NCBI RefSeq assembly: GCF_000953675.1
Contig: NZ_LN679998.1
Location: forward strand, 2,668,102 to 2,732,101
Source of the DNA: Paraclostridium sordellii
Lineage (GTDB): Bacteria; Bacillota; Clostridia; Peptostreptococcales; Peptostreptococcaceae
Length of the DNA stretch: 64,000 nt
Direction: 5' to 3'
Below the pieces are notes generated by a model, which was given only the letters and a program-made list of their open reading frames with translations, searched no databases and had not been told where the DNA came from. The translations under genes were made by a program, and so were the position numbers. This document shows positions 61,869 to 64,000 of this stretch, piece by piece; within the stretch, counting starts at the first letter, position 1; each line of letters begins with the position of its first letter.

Positions 61869-62390
61869 CTACATTAAAAAAATTCCTATAACCAATCCAA
61901 TTATAGTCGAAAGCTTCTTATAAACATTCCCCTTTTTATTTATATCCTCTAAGCTTTCTTCTGTCATTTTCTTCAAATTACTAATAGATAAATCTATCAT
62001 TCTTTCTTGTGATTCTATATCTCCCTTTCCAAGTGTTAAAATTAAATTTTTCAGTTCTTCAATCTCTTGGTCTTGTAAATATGTATCTTTCCCCATATCT
62101 TTTAAATTTTTATCCAATATTGATTCTAATGTTTTGTTATTTTCATCTCTTAAATCTTTACATATGTTTTTAAAAACCATATGAAAAGACATCTCTTTAT
62201 TTTCTCCTATTCTAAAAAACATTTCATCTAGGGTGTATAGTCCAAATGCTAAATCCATTCTCATTATCTCTAATATTCTTATGAGTTCATTTAATTGTTT
62301 ATGCCTCTTAGTATATGCTTTATATATATATTCTCCTATGAGATAACTGCAAGCTACTAGTATACTTATCATTATTATTTTAATTTGCAA
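61869..62390 (-). CDS. spoIIIAB: Stage III sporulation protein AB
   Basis: 173 aa. N- and C-terminal membrane helices flank a helical GspF-like domain (YKAYTKRHKQLNELIRILEIMRMDLAFGLYTLDEMFFRIG). TTG start is chosen because GAGGTGG lies just upstream; the first ATG is too far from it. The gene overlaps spoIIIAA by 11 bp. Confidence 0.92.
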   Translation of the reverse strand: MQIKIIMISILVACSYLIGEYIYKAYTKRHKQLNELIRILEIMRMDLAFGLYTLDEMFFRIGENKEMSFHMVFKNICKDLRDENNKTLESILDKNLKDMGKDTYLQDQEIEELKNLILTLGKGDIESQERMIDLSISNLKKMTEESLEDINKKGNVYKKLSTIIGLVIGIFLM

Positions 62391-63345
62391 AATACCACCT
62401 CTTTTCTTCTAGGTCATATATCTTTTCTATTGTTCCAGGACCGTTTTTCGCAGATAAAATTATAACTTTTTTAAACAATTCTTTATCTAGTAGTCTATTT
62501 AGCTCTTTTCTTTCTTTTATATCTTCTATGGAATCTCCATGTACCGTTGTTATTAGACTAACCCCTCCATTTAATGCAGTATATAAGGCTTTTATTTCTT
62601 TTTCACTTCCTATCTCATCTGTAACAATTACTTTAGGTGACATGGCTCTTAAAAGCATCATTATACCTATATCTTTTGGACATGTCTCTATAACATCTGT
62701 TCTTATTCCTATATCCATTTGAGGGATTCCTAAATACGATCCAGCTATTTCATTTCTTTCATCTATTAAAGCAACTTTAACTCCTTCAAATCCTCTTGCT
62801 TTGTTTCCAGTACTAATATTTCTAACAATATCTCTAAGTAAAGTGGTTTTCCCACATTGTGGCGGAGAAATGATTAACGTATTGTTTACTTCTTTAGAAT
62901 TTTTAATTATATGCCCTAAAACTTTTTCTGAGCAATTTAAGACTTCTCTTGATACTCTTATATTCAAAGAAGAAATATGTTTTATATTTTTTACAGACTC
63001 ATCTTCTATAACTACTTTCCCAACAATACCAACTCTATGTCCACCTTTTAATGTTATAAATCCTTTTTTTATATCATCCATAAAAGAGTGTATGGAGTAT
63101 TTACACATAAGTTGGAATGTTCTTTCTATATCTTCTTTTGTTACAATGTATGAGTTAATCTCTTCTTTATCTAAAATCATTTTTGATTGATTAAAAAAAT
63201 AATCTTTATTATTTGAATTTAATATTAAAGGTTTGTTAACTCTTAGTCTTATTTCTTCTATAGTTTTCTCATCTTGAATTTTAATTATTTTTTCTTTTAT
63301 GCTTGGTGCTATAGAGTTTAAAATTTCCTCTGAGAGTTTTTTCAT
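62380..63345 (-). CDS. spoIIIAA: Stage III sporulation protein AA (secretion-type ATPase)
   Basis: 321 aa. Walker A in LIISPPQCGKTTLLRDIVRNIS near residue 160, EGVKVALIDERNEIAGSYLG, Walker B VIVTDEIGSEKEIKALYTAL and ITTVHGDSIED, as in T2SS/T4P ATPases. It should energise the SpoIIIA channel in the mother cell. First gene of the operon with AAAGGAGGAC before the ATG. I found no convincing SigE promoter in the 116-bp gap after fabF. Confidence 0.95.
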   Translation of the reverse strand: MKKLSEEILNSIAPSIKEKIIKIQDEKTIEEIRLRVNKPLILNSNNKDYFFNQSKMILDKEEINSYIVTKEDIERTFQLMCKYSIHSFMDDIKKGFITLKGGHRVGIVGKVVIEDESVKNIKHISSLNIRVSREVLNCSEKVLGHIIKNSKEVNNTLIISPPQCGKTTLLRDIVRNISTGNKARGFEGVKVALIDERNEIAGSYLGIPQMDIGIRTDVIETCPKDIGIMMLLRAMSPKVIVTDEIGSEKEIKALYTALNGGVSLITTVHGDSIEDIKERKELNRLLDKELFKKVIILSAKNGPGTIEKIYDLEEKRWYFAN

Positions 63346-63420
63346 AATTCTTGTCCTCCTTTGTTTGTATAATTATATTTTCAAGTTTCTTATTTTATTC
63401 CAAAAACTTTTTATTACAAT

Positions 63421-63459
63421 AAAAAAAACTTCTAGCAAAATTAATCACTAGAAGTTTTT
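63421..63459 (-). terminator. Terminator of fabF
   Basis: 12-bp perfect stem AAAAACTTCTAG / CTAGAAGTTTTT with a 12-nt loop and a T run on the minus strand, directly after fabF. Confidence 0.9.
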
Positions 63460-63461
63460 TA

Positions 63462-64000
63462 TTATTCATATTTTTTAAATGCTAAAGTCGCATTGTGACC
63501 ACCAAACCCTAAAGAATTTGATAATGCATATCTAACGTCTTTTTCTTTTCCTTCATTTGGAACATAATCTAAATCCAATTCCTCATCTACATTTTGTAAA
63601 TTTATAGTAGGAGGAACATATCCATCATAAATTGACATAGCGCAAACTATAGCTTCTATAGCTCCCGCTGCACCTAATAAGTGCCCTGTCATAGATTTTG
63701 TAGATGAAACACAAAGCTCATATGCATGTTCTTTAAATACATCTTTTATAGCTAAAGTTTCATACTTATCATTATAGTAAGTCGATGTACCATGTGCATT
63801 TATATAATCAACTTCATTAAGAGGTATGTTTCCATCGTTTATAGCCATACTTATTGATCTTGCTGCTCCTTCTCCATTTTCTGCTGGAGTTGTCATATGG
63901 TATGCATCAGCCGTAGCTCCATACCCTACTAATTCAGCATAAATTTTAGCTCCTCTTTTTAAAGCATGTTCTAACTCTTCTAATACTATTATTCCTGATC
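63462..64000 (-). CDS. fabF: Beta-ketoacyl-ACP synthase II (C-terminal part)
   Basis: The last ~179 codons of a FabF condensing enzyme; the 5' part lies beyond the right edge. The reading frame is open to the edge ([20 protein letters not shown] then [15 protein letters not shown]). Catalytic His in [12 protein letters not shown], Lys in [20 protein letters not shown] with the second His, and the end [22 protein letters not shown]. It elongates fatty acids with malonyl-ACP. It probably ends a fab operon located to the right. Confidence 0.95.
   Translation of the reverse strand, partial: SGIIVLEELEHALKRGAKIYAELVGYGATADAYHMTTPAENGEGAARSISMAINDGNIPLNEVDYINAHGTSTYYNDKYETLAIKDVFKEHAYELCVSSTKSMTGHLLGAAGAIEAIVCAMSIYDGYVPPTINLQNVDEELDLDYVPNEGKEKDVRYALSNSLGFGGHNATLAFKKYE

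Noticed and set aside
63346-63420. SigE promoter for spoIIIAA
   Set aside because: TATACAAA resembles a SigE -10, but no -35 at the right distance was found, so I do not claim it.
1-64000. CRISPR array, IS element, prophage or toxin-antitoxin system
   Set aside because: No repeat-spacer pattern, transposase, integrase cassette with att repeats, or toxin-antitoxin pair was seen; the only tyrosine recombinase is the XerD-like gene in its housekeeping position.

Overview
The window is strongly AT-rich, and every protein gene I can support lies on the minus strand. It therefore reads as one leftward-transcribed replichore arm. Gene content and order (spoIIIAA-AH, nusB, xseAB, ispA, dxs, tlyA, recN, spoIVB, spo0A, cca, a steA cluster, spoIIM, xerD, deoB, punA, pdp, mltG, sigK, aro genes, efp, rnc, smc, ftsY, ffh, rpsP, trmD, rplS, rbgA, rnhB) match a spore-forming low-GC Firmicute. 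The closest fit is Peptostreptococcaceae (relatives of Clostridioides difficile): a CD1247-type protein is present, SigK lacks a pro-sequence, and the class II B12-dependent ribonucleotide reductase is a clostridial type. I see no rRNA, tRNA, CRISPR array, insertion sequence or prophage.

Layout in coordinate order. 1-9.7 kb: yifB (partial), yraN, an FMN alpha-hydroxy-acid oxidase, rnhB, nrdJ, brnQ, rbgA, rplS, trmD, rimM. 9.7-13.3 kb: khpA, rpsP, ffh, ylxM, ftsY. 13.3-18.6 kb: smc, an Elp3-like radical SAM gene, rnc. 18.7-24.6 kb: the CD1247-like gene, efp, pepP, aroQ, aroK, four pilin-like genes, aroE. 24.7-29.4 kb: two large PAS sensor kinases. 29.5-38.9 kb: sigK, a class B PBP, udk, a U32 protein, an O-methyltransferase, mltG, pdp, punA, deoB. 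39-45.7 kb: xerD-like, spoIIM, nudF, DUF3866, an MraY-like protein, a GT2, an MctB-like protein, steA. 45.8-51.6 kb: cca, spo0A, spoIVB, recN, tlyA. 51.6-57.7 kb: dxs, a PAP2-like gene, ispA, xseB, xseA, a TsaD-like gene, nusB. 57.8-63.3 kb: an Asp23 gene and the complete spoIIIA operon. The end holds the 3' part of fabF. Transcription runs from high to low coordinates, with most operons closed by clear hairpin-plus-T terminators.

Functionally the window combines translation and protein targeting (ffh, ftsY, rpsP, rplS, rimM, trmD, efp, rbgA), envelope growth and division (PBP, mltG, steA cluster, isoprenoid genes), nucleotide salvage (udk, pdp, punA, deoB), shikimate synthesis, and a large share of the sporulation programme (Spo0A, SpoIVB, SpoIIM, SigK, SpoIIIAA-AH).

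The most unusual element is the adjacent kinase pair at 24.7-29.4 kb. One protein keeps the phospho-acceptor His but has lost its ATP-binding motifs. The other keeps intact ATP-binding motifs but has Lys in place of the His. They look like two halves of one kinase that must work in trans. Other points of note: a XerD-position recombinase that has lost three catalytic residues; a four-gene pseudopilin tip set inside the shikimate operon, one member with its prepilin leader in a different frame; a perfect 11-bp inverted repeat covering the ribosome-binding site of sigK; a 15-copy hexamer repeat in ftsY; and a compact SteA/MctB/GT2/MraY-like envelope cluster.
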